A program made the translations under genes and the position numbers. A DNA stretch of 64,000 nucleotides, from the NCBI GenBank assembly GCA_905250075.1, contig CAJNOP010000026.1, forward strand, positions 1,472,419-1,536,418, written 5' to 3'. Numbering within the stretch: the first letter of the stretch is position 1; every line of letters starts with the position of its first letter. Under the pieces are notes generated by a model. The model worked only from the letters and a program-made list of their open reading frames with translations, did no database searches and was not told the DNA's origin. The DNA comes from Rotaria sp. Silwood1. Lineage: Eukaryota; Rotifera; Eurotatoria; Philodinida; Philodinidae. Below are positions 48,941-59,836 of the stretch, piece by piece.

Positions 48941-50530
48941 ATGCATGCTAGTCAAAAATTTCAAGGTGCTAAACCACCTCGGTAAGAATTAGATTATATT
49001 CATAAAAAATTCATTTTCAACTATTTATATTCAGTATTCCAACTCGATCTGGTATTGTTCAACAACCAACACAAGTTGCACCAATTAAACGATTAGCAAA
49101 TAATACACCAGTAACAAAAACAAGAGCATCAACTATGGTTAAATCACAATGTTAGTTTTTTCGTATTATTATCAAATTCATCTGATTGAAAATAATTTTA
49201 ATAGCATATTTTCTCAAATCATATTTGTTTATTTTAGCTGCATACAATATACCAAGAACATCTACTGTAACAGTCACTGCCCCAGTTGTTTCACAAATGA
49301 AAAAAGTTTGTTTTTAATGATATTAATATTAAAACAAAAAAACTAAGATTGAATATATGATTTTTTGTTTGTCAAGTCAATTAGTGAACAAGATCTTGTT
49401 AATGTTGTACCTCGCACACAAAAATCTCGATTTGGTTTTGTTAAAAAATCTGTTGATTTAGCTGGTATAAGTTTTAACTTTGGTCAATCATTTCTATTTT
49501 ATAGTTTTTTTAGCTGTTCGAGAAGATCCACCACATGTATCACCAGTAAAACCTGCTGCTTCATCACGTATTAGTGGTGCTTGGAAAAAAGTTGTTATCA
49601 TTATTAAAGAAAAAGAACTTAAGTTAATTAGTTACCATAAACATCTTTTTTTTTTCTTAGAATGGTGATGATCTAGTTGATGAACGTGATCGACGTGAAC
49701 TTATTCTTACTCAAAATGAACTTCTACAAATCGTCTTTACCAATCAATTATTTAATGAAATCATTCAATCAAATCGACAACTTCAAACAGTAAGAAATAT
49801 CATTTTAACATAAAACAAATTTTTTTTGCTTCTCTAAAACAAAAAATACTCAGGCTCGTTTCGGTAAATTACATCGTGCTGCATATCGAATAATTAATGA
49901 TATTAATAATTTACAAGAAACAAGAAAAAAAGCTGTTGTAGATAAAATTGTTGGAAATATTATTAAAACATTGGTAAATTTTATTTCATATCTTCTATCA
50001 ATTGTTTATCATATTTTATTATTTTCTGTCTTTTTAGGGTGAAACATTAAGTAAAATTGTTCGTTTATTTAATGATTACGATCAAAAACAACAAACACTT
50101 GATATTTGTCTTTCAAATAAACTTGATCGACTTCATATTCAATCTGTGGTAAATGATATAACAGATGAAAATAAAGGTATTATATATTTCAAATAAAACA
50201 TCAGATCAGTTTTTTTTTCTTCTTCTTCTCATTATTATAGAAAATTGGAATCGTACATGTGATCGTCTTATTGAACTGATTGAAGCAAATGAATTAGCAC
50301 AAATGAATACAATGGATTTAGAAACTTATTCAAAATTAATACATGAACTTGATTCAACTATTGATTCATATAAACATACAATTTCAAAGTAAAATTTTTG
50401 TCCATGAAGTCTAAAAGTTTATTTCTTGTTATATATATATAGTTACAAACATGTAATATCCGCAAGTGAAAAAGCTATGTTACAAGTATGTGTTCGTCTT
50501 ATTGATCAATATAACAAAAACAAAAAATGA
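48941..50530 (+). CDS. Helical protein with basic N-terminus, possibly HAUS8-like
   Basis: Ten exons: 48941-48981, 49035-49150, 49238-49305, 49377-49464, 49514-49590, 49661-49789, 49854-49973, 50038-50176, 50241-50388 and 50443-50530. All introns are GT-AG, and the lengths sum to 1,014 bp, giving 337 residues in one frame. The first ~130 residues are basic and disordered (RIPTRSGIVQQPTQVAPIKR, KSRFGFVKKSVDL). The rest is alpha-helical, beginning ELILTQNELLQIVFTNQLF and continuing through LQETRKKAVVDKIVGNIIK. This layout (basic microtubule-binding tail, then coiled coil opening with a Gln-x-x-Leu-Leu segment) resembles HAUS8, an augmin subunit that recruits gamma-tubulin to spindle microtubules. 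The sequence match is weak, so the function is a guess; the gene model itself is firm. Confidence 0.8.
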
Positions 50531-51612
50531 ATATTATTATCATGTAATTCTGAACATTTCATACATTTTCTTTTTCTTTAATATAATAGTTGTCAGATAG
50601 TTTCTTAAAATAAAGAAAAGAGATAAATAAAACAATTCGATATTTTCCATACAAAAAGAAAAAATATTATTTTAAAAATTTTGTTTTGATTGATATAATT
50701 TCAAGAGAAGCTTAGGCATTCGGATATGTTTGCAAGTTTTTATTGAATATAAAATAATTTATTTCAAGCAAAAAAGACAATTTTTTGACATTTAACTGGT
50801 TCTTTAACTCAAAACATCTTAGATCGAGTGATCATCAGTATTGTAATACAGCTTTACTTAATGCACCATTAGTTAGAAACATACTTAGCAGAATACATAA
50901 ACTGATGAAATTCATGCATCACTTGAATATCAACTCTATGGCTTGATCAGCATATCTTATTGATTAGATTGAAACTTTTTTTAGACTTTTGTCTATAAAC
51001 GATGATGAAGAAACCTAAAAAGATTGAGACCGCAGCACATCCCACTATCCAAGTTGTTATGGCTATTAGCGAGATCTTTTACTTCATTGACACATAAAGT
51101 AATATGCAATCAAGACCAATCTGAAAAAGAAGGTAAAACTATCAGTATCTGAATATTGGTCTTCTCTCTCATTATACTAGCACTTTATTTTATTGAGTAA
51201 TCAATACAACTTTAATAATTAAAACATCAAAAAACAATTATGATAACCAGAAAAGATCTGAAAAGGGTTTATTTGTATACTTATCCGAATTTCTACGATT
51301 TTCAGTGCTTATATTTGAGATTAGAATCCACTCATGTCCTCGAAACGAAACGATCCACTAGATCAATTCTCGAATAAATCAAACAATACTGTAGCGTCAC
51401 CTATAAACAGCAATATGACTTTCATTATATGAAAATTCTATAACAGCAAAATTATCGAGTTTCATTAATATTTTTATAACATGTCTTAATATACATCGTA
51501 TATTTTTTTCATATTTATATGTAATGTAATGTAAAGAGGAAAATATAATCATTGGACTTTATCCATCGATACAATTACTATATATTATTTTCATTTATTT
51601 ATTCTCTATGTA
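50531..51612. other. Spacer between plus-strand genes
   Basis: About 1.1 kb. A polyadenylation-like AATAAA lies near 50625 for the upstream gene. Nothing else recognisable. Confidence 0.45.
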
Positions 51613-52131
51613 ATGGAGTTCAATAATAATATTACATCAAAACGTTTTCGTTCTGAGAATTCTTCTATACATTATCATTCTACTTTATCCGACAATCTTC
51701 TTTCTTGTCCTTTTTGTACATTTAATACAAATTCTCAAGTTGATTTTGATTTTCATAATCATATTCATCATCAACATATATGTTCTCAATGTTTACATGT
51801 ATTTCCTAATTATTTTCTTTTGGATCTTCATATGGATGAAGTACATAATACTTATTCAAGAATTCGATCATATCGTTGTTTGATTGAATCATGTTCAAAA
51901 ATATTTTCTAATATTGAACAACGTTTTCAACATATCAATGATGAACATCATTCTACAAAAAATCGTCATTTAAATGATATATTTATTTTATTTTCAAATC
52001 AAAAAATGAATGAAATGAAAAACAAAGAACAAGACAAAAAATTTGGTTGTGATAGTCAAAAAACATTTATACGTAATTCACGATTACGGCCACGACAATT
52101 TATTGATATGAATTGGGACGGTGATGAATAA
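51613..52131 (+). CDS. ZNF511: ZNF511-like C2H2 zinc finger protein
   Basis: A single exon of 172 residues. It has C2H2-type fingers: CPFCTFNTNSQVDFDFHNHI, then ICSQCLHVFPNYFLLDLHMD followed by EVHNTYSRIRSYRCLIESC, then SKIFSNIEQRFQHINDEHH. The second and third fingers follow the ZNF511 pattern closely (C-x2-C...RxFPs..LLDxHxxExH, then YxCLxExCxxxFxxxxxRxxHxxxxH). ZNF511 is a conserved nuclear or cytoplasmic zinc finger protein whose function is poorly known. The gene ends just 61 bp before the RPS12 start codon on the same strand, and its stop codon overlaps an AATAAA motif. Confidence 0.8.
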   Translation: MEFNNNITSKRFRSENSSIHYHSTLSDNLLSCPFCTFNTNSQVDFDFHNHIHHQHICSQCLHVFPNYFLLDLHMDEVHNTYSRIRSYRCLIESCSKIFSNIEQRFQHINDEHHSTKNRHLNDIFILFSNQKMNEMKNKEQDKKFGCDSQKTFIRNSRLRPRQFIDMNWDGDE

Positions 52132-52192
52132 AAGAATAAAATGGTTCTTTTTTTTTTATTTTTCTAGATTATTAAACGTCTTTAACATCATC
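52127..52192 (+). promoter_or_regulatory. Polyadenylation and splice-acceptor junction between two genes
   Basis: The 61-bp gap contains, in order: AATAAA motifs overlapping and just after the ZNF511 stop (GATGAATAAAAGAATAAAAT), a run of T residues, a TTTTTCTAG acceptor ending at 52167, and a 25-bp leader before the RPS12 ATG. A conventional promoter hardly fits here. The acceptor can serve either a 5'-UTR intron of RPS12 or spliced-leader trans-splicing, which has been reported in bdelloid rotifers. Confidence 0.6.
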
Positions 52193-52689
52193 ATGTCGGA
52201 CACCGAGATGGACGAGACGCCACGCGCCTCGGATGAAGTCGACTTAAATAAGTCGTTACAGGAAGTACTTAAATCAGCTGCACGTAATGATGGTCTTGCA
52301 CGAGGCTTACGAGGTAATATAATTACATATTTATTATTATTTTTCTTTCTTGCATACAGACTTTGTTTTTTTTTGTTTTTCTTATTTAAGAATCGGTCAA
52401 AGCTTTAGATAGACGTGAAGCTCATCTTTGTGTTTTAGCATCAAATTGTGATGAACAAAATTATGTTAAATTAATTGAAGCATTATGTGCTGAACATAAT
52501 ATCAATTTATTACGTGTTGATGATAATAAAAAATTAGGTGAATGGGCTGGTTTATGTAAATTAGATAAAGATGGCAAAGCACGAAAAGTTGTTCGTTGTA
52601 GTTGCTGTGTTGTTCGTGATTTTGGTGATGAAACACAAGCTCATGATCAATTATTGGAATTTATGAAGAAAAACAAACAATCAGCATAG
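52193..52689 (+). CDS. RPS12: Ribosomal protein S12 (eS12)
   Basis: Two exons, 52193-52313 and 52391-52689 (donor GTAATA, acceptor TTTAAG), giving 139 residues, the usual size for eS12 of the cytosolic 40S subunit. Conserved segments are [66 protein letters not shown] and [15 protein letters not shown]. The sequence is intact. The first exon is noticeably richer in GC at third positions (for example ACG CCA CGC GCC TCG) than the second, and than neighbouring genes. An AATAAA follows at about 52764. Confidence 0.97.
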
Positions 52690-53494
52690 AAATAAATTAA
52701 TTAAAATGCTTTTTTTGTTTTGTTTTCACACTAGTTTATATCATCAGTTGATGATTTAACATCAATAAAATGAAAAGAAGAGAAAATTTTACATACAAAT
52801 ATCAAATTAATATAGGCAGTTTGATTTTATTCATAATGTTCTCGTATTTACCAGAAATTGAATTATTTTGAAATGACATAAAGTTTTTATCTCAAAATAT
52901 AATTTAAAATAATATATTTACCAAGTTGAATAAAAAATTATAGATAAACTTAACTAATAAATCCAATGATGAAACTCAGAAATGTTTAATATCCGACATA
53001 CCTGAAGTCAAATATAGTCTTATTATATAAATTACGTTTCTGAGAAATGATGTACGTTGATCACATTTTCAATTTTTTGAATAGTTCATATATTTTTAAT
53101 TCCTATAAAACGACCAGAATTATTTACGATTTTTGAATCTAGTAGGTCAGATAAAGTGTATTCAAAAAAAGTTTTTTAAATCAACAGAGATTATTATCAC
53201 ATTATATTTTATTATTATAGATTTCTTTTTATGCTAAACATATCTATCGGCCAGATAATCATCCTATATCAATATATATTACAGATTGCATAGAGTTTTA
53301 TGTCTACTTATTTTTGTTTGTTTAAATGTATTCTTTTTTGTTTACTTTTAATATAAATGTATGTGAAGTGCAAAAAACTAACAACTAAAATTTAAATCAC
53401 TACTAAACAGCCAAAACAAATGAAAAAAAAGATCGTGCAACAATACTAATACTAATCGGGAAAAAAAAGAAAGATGACGTTTAGAATTTTTTTC
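52690..53494. other. Spacer between convergent genes
   Basis: About 800 bp of AT-rich DNA between the 3' ends of RPS12 and hydroxymethylbilane synthase. It contains the RPS12 AATAAA near 52764. Nothing else recognisable. Confidence 0.5.
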
Positions 53495-55082
53495 CTATAA
53501 AGTAGGAGTGATAGTCACATTTTGATGAATTTCTTCTAATATGCTATCAGCACCCATTTGCATGAGTTTAACAGCAAGATTTGTACCACATAATTCAGCA
53601 TTTTCTAATACTGTTTCATTTATATTCATACCACATACATGAGCATAATGTCGAAGTAAAGGTACAACTTCCGATGTTTCTGTCGGTAATATTGTTAAAG
53701 ATGATTGTGGTGCAGAAGTTGAAGAAACTGACGTACTTATAGACTTTTCATCTAATTCAGTAGATTGTTTTTTTGAATTCATTCGATTTGAAGATAAATC
53801 TATTGATTGTATATTATTCTCAAGTAATGAAACATCATCATCTGAATGTGAAACAAAAAATGTTGAACCATGTTTTGTTGTTGTCATTGGTATAGTTAAA
53901 TCAGAATTTTCAACACGATCTTTAACAATACGTGATCCATCAAGATTAAGTAAAATACCATCAATTAATAATCCTTTTTCATTGTATATTGTACGTACAG
54001 CATTCGGAATACTACAACCACCACCAACTGTAAATAGAGAAACAAAAGATTAATTATTATAAAAACTAAAACCATTAGATTATATGTAATAGATTATACA
54101 GATTGTCGATAGTATTTTTTTTTGAATTTCTTACATATTTCTTTTAGTCATTTTTTAAGTCTATACAACAAAAAATAAAATTTTAAAACTCCTATTAATA
54201 AAATGTGTTTATAGATCTAATAGAAAAAAGAACTAGGTGTTTTCTAGAACGAGCTTGTTACACTGTGTAGATCAAAACACACATACTTCGTCTTAGAAAA
54301 GCTCGTTCAGCAATACAACGAATAACTGTTGGTTCATGATTAAGAACAGATAACATTCGAATCGTATCAATATCGTTATGTCGACATTCAATTCCTAATG
54401 CTCCTTGTCCAATTGCATAAAGAACTCGATCAGGTTCAATTATTTCACTTATTCTATCTGTCCATTTTAATCGTTGTAAACCGGCAACAGCTGCAATCAT
54501 TGCATCATATCCAAGTTCTCGATTCTTTAATTTTTCCCAACGTGTATTCATATTTCCACGTATATTTTTATATATAAATTGTGGATAATTTAATTTAAGT
54601 TGTGCAATACGACGTGTTGAACTTGTACCAATAATACTACCATGTGGTAGTTCATTTAAAGATTTTTTATTATGCCATGGTGCAATAACAACAGCATCAC
54701 GTGGATCAACACGTTCAAGTATTGCACCAATTATCATATTAGGTGGTAAAACAGTAGATGGAACATCTTTCAGAGAATGTACAACAAAGTCAATAGTGTT
54801 GTTATTAAGTTCAACTTCAAGTTCTTTAGTAAATAAACCTTTATCACCAATATTAGCAAGTGGATCTAATAGATTTTTATCTCCGATTGTTTTAATTTTA
54901 ATTACTTCATATTCAATATTTGGATAGAATTTATGAAGTTGTTCAATAACACTAGAAATGAAAAGCAAACAAAAATAAAAGACAAAATAAAACATAAAAA
55001 TTTACCTTTCAGTTTGAACAAGTGCTAATTCACTTTGTCGAGTACCAATCCTATATTTTGATCTCAATGGTACATACTGCAT
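53495..55082 (-). CDS. HMBS: Hydroxymethylbilane synthase (porphobilinogen deaminase)
   Basis: Three exons, 55082-55006, 54951-54287 and 54027-53495, giving about 424 residues in frame. The enzyme joins four porphobilinogen units into hydroxymethylbilane, an early cytosolic step of haem synthesis. Signatures are YRIGTRQSELALVQTE at the N-terminus, GDKGLFTKELE, VVHSLKDVPS with the catalytic Asp near residue 88, IGTSSTRRIAQL, IRGNMNTRW, AIGQGALGIECR and GGGCSIP with the cysteine that carries the dipyrromethane cofactor (about residue 252). All key residues are present. It is about 60 residues longer than the human enzyme (361). The extra length is a Ser-rich low-complexity insert in the C-terminal domain (around SIDLSSNRMNSKKQSTELDE to SVSSTSAPQSS). 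The start ATG is at 55082-55080; an upstream mitochondrial leader is not visible. Confidence 0.95.
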
Positions 55083-58000
55083 AATAGGTATTGTATGATA
55101 ATATATATATACCTTATGACTTTTTAAAATTTTCTATCTGAAAGATAAAATCGAATATTGATTTCATACTTTCAAACAAGAAGAAATCAATTTTACAACA
55201 AAATAAAATTATTTATTATATATTTACAAATATATACTCATGTAAATTTTGTATGCATTGGATTCTGTCGTTCCAGATATTATACTAAACAGATTTCAAA
55301 TTTATAATTTGTATTTAGATTATTATGTATATCATTAAACGCGAATTGCAAATACAATTATATGCCAACAAATTACTTCTATCGATAAGGAATATTATCA
55401 ACATTCATCATTCCCTGAAAATTATTTCATAAAAAAAATGTATCAAATTCAAATTTATATGTATCTAGTACGTCCAGGCACATCTATTTTGGTACTCGTA
55501 TAAAATATTCTGTAAGTAAAGCATAATGTCTACTATTTATAACAATACTATTTTGAGTCATGAATTTGATAGAATATTAACCACTCATTTGATTATAAAA
55601 GCACGTAGACAATATAAAAACTATGTTTTTTTTAAAGCCTCAAATATGATGATAAAGAAAACGTGTTAAAACAAAATTAAATTATCTATCCGCTATTGAG
55701 ACTCGTACTGTTGATTATATCTTATGAGGATTCTACTACTATGTACTATTAAATAGAAAAGATTAGATTATATAAGATTAAGACAAAGAAAATGTATCAA
55801 ACAGAAAAAAAACAATTTTGTTTTTTTTATATGGTAACATATTGATACACGAAATTTTTAACATACCAACACGTTTTGTTTTTTTTTTTATATTATCAAT
55901 TGGTTGATCTATAAATGGTTCCAGTATGATACACACATTATGTCTATATTCAAGTCATCCAATGATTCATTTATACTAATAAACAAACAAACTAAATCTA
56001 GGAATTAATATAGAGCGTCCTCATTTGAGACTTTCAAGGGGATGCCGCCACATATAAGAGAACAAAGCTAAGATTAAATGATATTATAATACCGATGTCT
56101 TTTCTACTATTCGACACATGAATTAATTCAAAACGTTAATGATAAAATAAACTTATTCTTTGCTCAACTAAATTTTTGCAAAGGGGTATCTGTTACCTTT
56201 TACACTTTAGTTTGCTGTGTGAGATTGAATTGTCTAAGTTGAAAAAAAAAATTTTTGACAAGAACTTATAACAAGACTATATTTTGTCTCAAAAATAATA
56301 TATTACGTAAATGCTATATTTTTAAGCAAATAGGGATTGAAGCAAACTGTAGAGACAATGTTATTTACAAACCTAAACAACACGAGTTGCTAACATTCGA
56401 AAGGATTACTATTCTCTCTGATAGTGAGCTGATATTTTGGGTGCATGCATGCAACAATAAACTCTAATCGCAAACATCAGCTTTCTCTTGTAGTCATCTT
56501 ATCTCTGCCATGTTGATTCAGATTTTTCGCTTAATCACCCGCATGTGAAATCTCAATGTCACTCGTTTTTAAGTAAAATAGGTCTTTTCTACGACGAATT
56601 TCACTTATTCATTCAACAATTTCAGTAGAAAGCACCCCATGAGACGGCAAGTCTAATTGAAAGTCTTAGAATCACAACATTCGATGTAGTCGAATCAGTG
56701 TTACGACATCGGTTCTCTATTTCAGAGTTTGTTCAGTACTTAGAGATTGATCATATATTACAAGTTTTGGTATTCATAAGGTAAACGAAGGAAACTATCT
56801 TTAGTGCTAGAAAAAATAGCAATAGCTTTTTGAATAGAAAAATGACCAAAAAAAACTGTTTAAGTATATGTTCACACTGAATATGTTCTTCAGAAAGAGA
56901 AGATGATATTTCAATCATAGCTCTCTATTACATGTGGATCGATGAAGAGCGAGCTATTTTTTACAGTCAGTATTTATGGTCATGTACATGCATCTAAAAT
57001 ATATGAGCTCAATAATTTTGTTGAGGGTTGTGAGTTCTGAATAAAATAAAAACCTCTGTTGGAAAACATGCATCTTTGATACAAATCAAACTTGTCCGTA
57101 ACCGACGATGATATTAGATTAATTGTCTCTGTTATATTTCCGGATACTTTGACCTATTTTCTTCATAAAAGTACACCTAAAGCCATAATAAGTTTACTAT
57201 TTCGATAAAAACAATATTAATAAAATGATATCATCTTGAATTTATAATAATAATTTAGCAAAAGCTCAAAGCTTCAATAGATATTCAAAAATAGTTCTAT
57301 AAATAATTTTGTTATACTTTTCTTTCACTGTCTCTCTGATTGAAAAGCTTTTAATGCATATTTTTGACAATAACAATAGTAGAATTTATGATACATAGAC
57401 AAATAAATCAAATGTTGGAATATACAAAATCTAAATAGATGATGAAGCCTTGTTGTAAGAGTCTTATGCTAAGATTCAATATATATCTTTATCAAAGTAA
57501 ATCATTTTTCGGACATCTTCATGTGATCTTTAATTCGTTTTTTTTCTTAAGTCAATTATTAAATCTTAATATCTTGTTATTTGAGTAATTATTTAATTTG
57601 ATTTATAATAATATTTTCACTAATCAAAAGTATACAATCAAATTTAGTACAAGTCTTTACAATTATATACAATAAAATGTCTGTCATAATATTCAATATA
57701 TTTCTCCTGTCAACAAATTGTTACTATTGCAAATCGAGTTTCATATAGATTAATGTTTGAAAAAATTACATCATACGTCATAAATATAAATATAGAATTT
57801 GAGATAAAATCTTTCAATATTCTATCTTTTTATCTCATGTTATTCGTAACTTTAATTTTGCAGCAAAAAAAAAAAGAATTCTTTTTTTTTCTTCCATTTT
57901 TTTCATGTAGCAATTAAAAACTTGAGATATAAAAATAATAATACACTGACAAGTTAACTTATAATCGAATCCATTGAACATGTATGTTTTTATAATAAAT

Positions 58001-58758
58001 GTTAAGTTAGCTTTCAACTTACATCCGGTTTCCTAGCATGAACATGTTCACACTCGCACGAGAGAGCAATTGAATCGTTTAAATAGACGAATCAGATTAG
58101 TAGTAGTAGAAAGTAGGGTATTCATCACACAGGAAGTCAATAGAGAGTGAGCCTCAAGCAGTAACATGCATGCCACATACACATAGACATGTTTTCCTTG
58201 TATTTCCACTTCATTTGTGATAGTGCTGGTATATTATTGCACACACGTTTGTCACGGAAACTAGTATAGGTTAACTTCCGTATGAAAAGTTGTTGCATTT
58301 GATTTAAAAAGCCGCTCACTAGAATAATTCATGCACGAAAAGTAGGCAGATGTTATTCTTCTTTTCCCTCTTCATCATCATAGAGGAACAGTATTAGCTT
58401 TTCAATGTTTCTCTTTCTCAAAAGAGAGTGAAGAAAAAAAAAACATATAGACATATACAAGTAACGGATATTCGAATTACGCTCGATGTCATCATTTCCT
58501 CAATGTTTGTCGATTAGTCTCTCCATTTTCTTCTAAGTGGAATATATTCTTTTGCTTATCATGAATCCCTATTGGGTAATTGAGTCAATCTTTTCCTTTT
58601 TCATTGGTCTATTAAGAGAGAAAACGAGCTAGTGAGAGAGAGAGCGAGAAAGAAGAAGGAGAAGAAGAGCAGAATATTTAGCTTGTTTTCCGGCAAACGA
58701 TTATATTTTTTTTAATTTCCATCTTTATATGTTAATCAACATCGATTAATATATTAAC
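55083..58758. other. Long intergenic region upstream of the NK2 homeobox gene
   Basis: About 3.7 kb separating divergent genes. No exon is supported; the open frame at 56255-56467 (+) and those near 57835-58319 (-) look random. A purine-rich AG(AG)n tract at about 58632-58670, just upstream of the homeobox gene, resembles GAGA-type promoter-proximal sequence. The length would suit developmental regulatory elements, but I cannot point to a specific site. Confidence 0.5.
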
Positions 58759-59836
58759 ATGAAGAATTTTTCTGTACAATATTTACTCTCAAATAATGTT
58801 AATAAAAAAGATACACCATCAGCAGTACCAACAACAACTACATCAAGTACATTAAATATTAATTCATCAGAGGATGTTGGTAAGAAAATACAATAAGATC
58901 TCTTGAAAAAAAAAAAAACTTTTTTCTTGTGTTTATTACCTGTTTGTTTAGAAAATGATAATCATTCATCTGTTTCATCATCTTATTATGATTCATCAAA
59001 TGATGATGATGATGATGATGAACAACAAACATTAAATAGAAATCCTCTTGATAGTAGTACAACATCAGAAGATAGTGAAACATCAAAATATCTTCAACAA
59101 GAACATGTACATCATCATGAAACATCAAAAAGACGTAAAAGACGCGTTCTATTTACTAAACAACAAACATTTGAACTTGAACGACGTTTTCGACAACAAC
59201 GTTATTTATCTGGTAAGAAGAAATTTCCCATACGTCTTTGTTTTTTGTTTTGTTTTTTAATTATTTTTATTTTTTCATAGCACCAGAACGGGAACATTTA
59301 GCTAGTGCAATTAATTTATCAGCTACTCAAGTTAAAATTTGGTTTCAAAATCGTAAGAAAAAAACCTCATTTTTCATGAAAATAAAATAAAATAAAATAT
59401 TTTCTTTTCTAGATCGTTATAAAATGAAACGTTCACGTCCGGATAAAAGTAATAATTATAATAATCTTTATTATTATTTTTTTTTTCATTCATTTTTCTT
59501 ATGAAAGGTTTACTTGATACAACAATATCTGCACCTCGACGTGTAGCTGTTCCAGTACTTATTCGAAATGGTCGACCATGTCATCAACAACGTTTTTCTC
59601 TCCCATCATCATCAACATCAGCAGCAGCCGTTTCTAGTCAACGCCTTCATGGTCAGTCAATAACAAACAGTAACAGCTCATTAGTCGAAGCATCATTATC
59701 ATGCAAGAATGATACTCCTCCCAATATACTATTTAATGACAGACAACATATGAAATGTGACAATATGGATTTATTCCAACAGTTTATTCTTTCACAATGG
59801 GCACTTTCAAAAAAATTATTTTTTCCAACAACTTGA
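58759..59836 (+). CDS. NK2.2-type homeodomain transcription factor
   Basis: Five exons: 58759-58879, 58952-59212, 59281-59352, 59413-59448 and 59508-59836, giving 272 residues. In bilaterians the NK2.2/vnd class patterns the ventral nerve cord and, in some groups, endocrine gut. The N-terminus [11 protein letters not shown] resembles the short TN/eh1 repressor motif. Residues about 41-100 are acidic with a run of Asp. The homeodomain spans about 101-160: [53 protein letters not shown], with the Tyr at position 54 that defines NK2-class DNA recognition. A full NK2-specific domain follows at about 173-188 ([16 protein letters not shown]). Two introns interrupt the homeodomain, before APERE and before HRYKMKR. 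The sequence is intact. NK2.2 is favoured over NK2.1 by the homeodomain and short size, but I could not test this. Confidence 0.92.

Noticed and set aside
58859-59128. Minus-strand frame with a histidine run
   Set aside because: It is the antisense of the Asp-rich exon of the homeobox gene.
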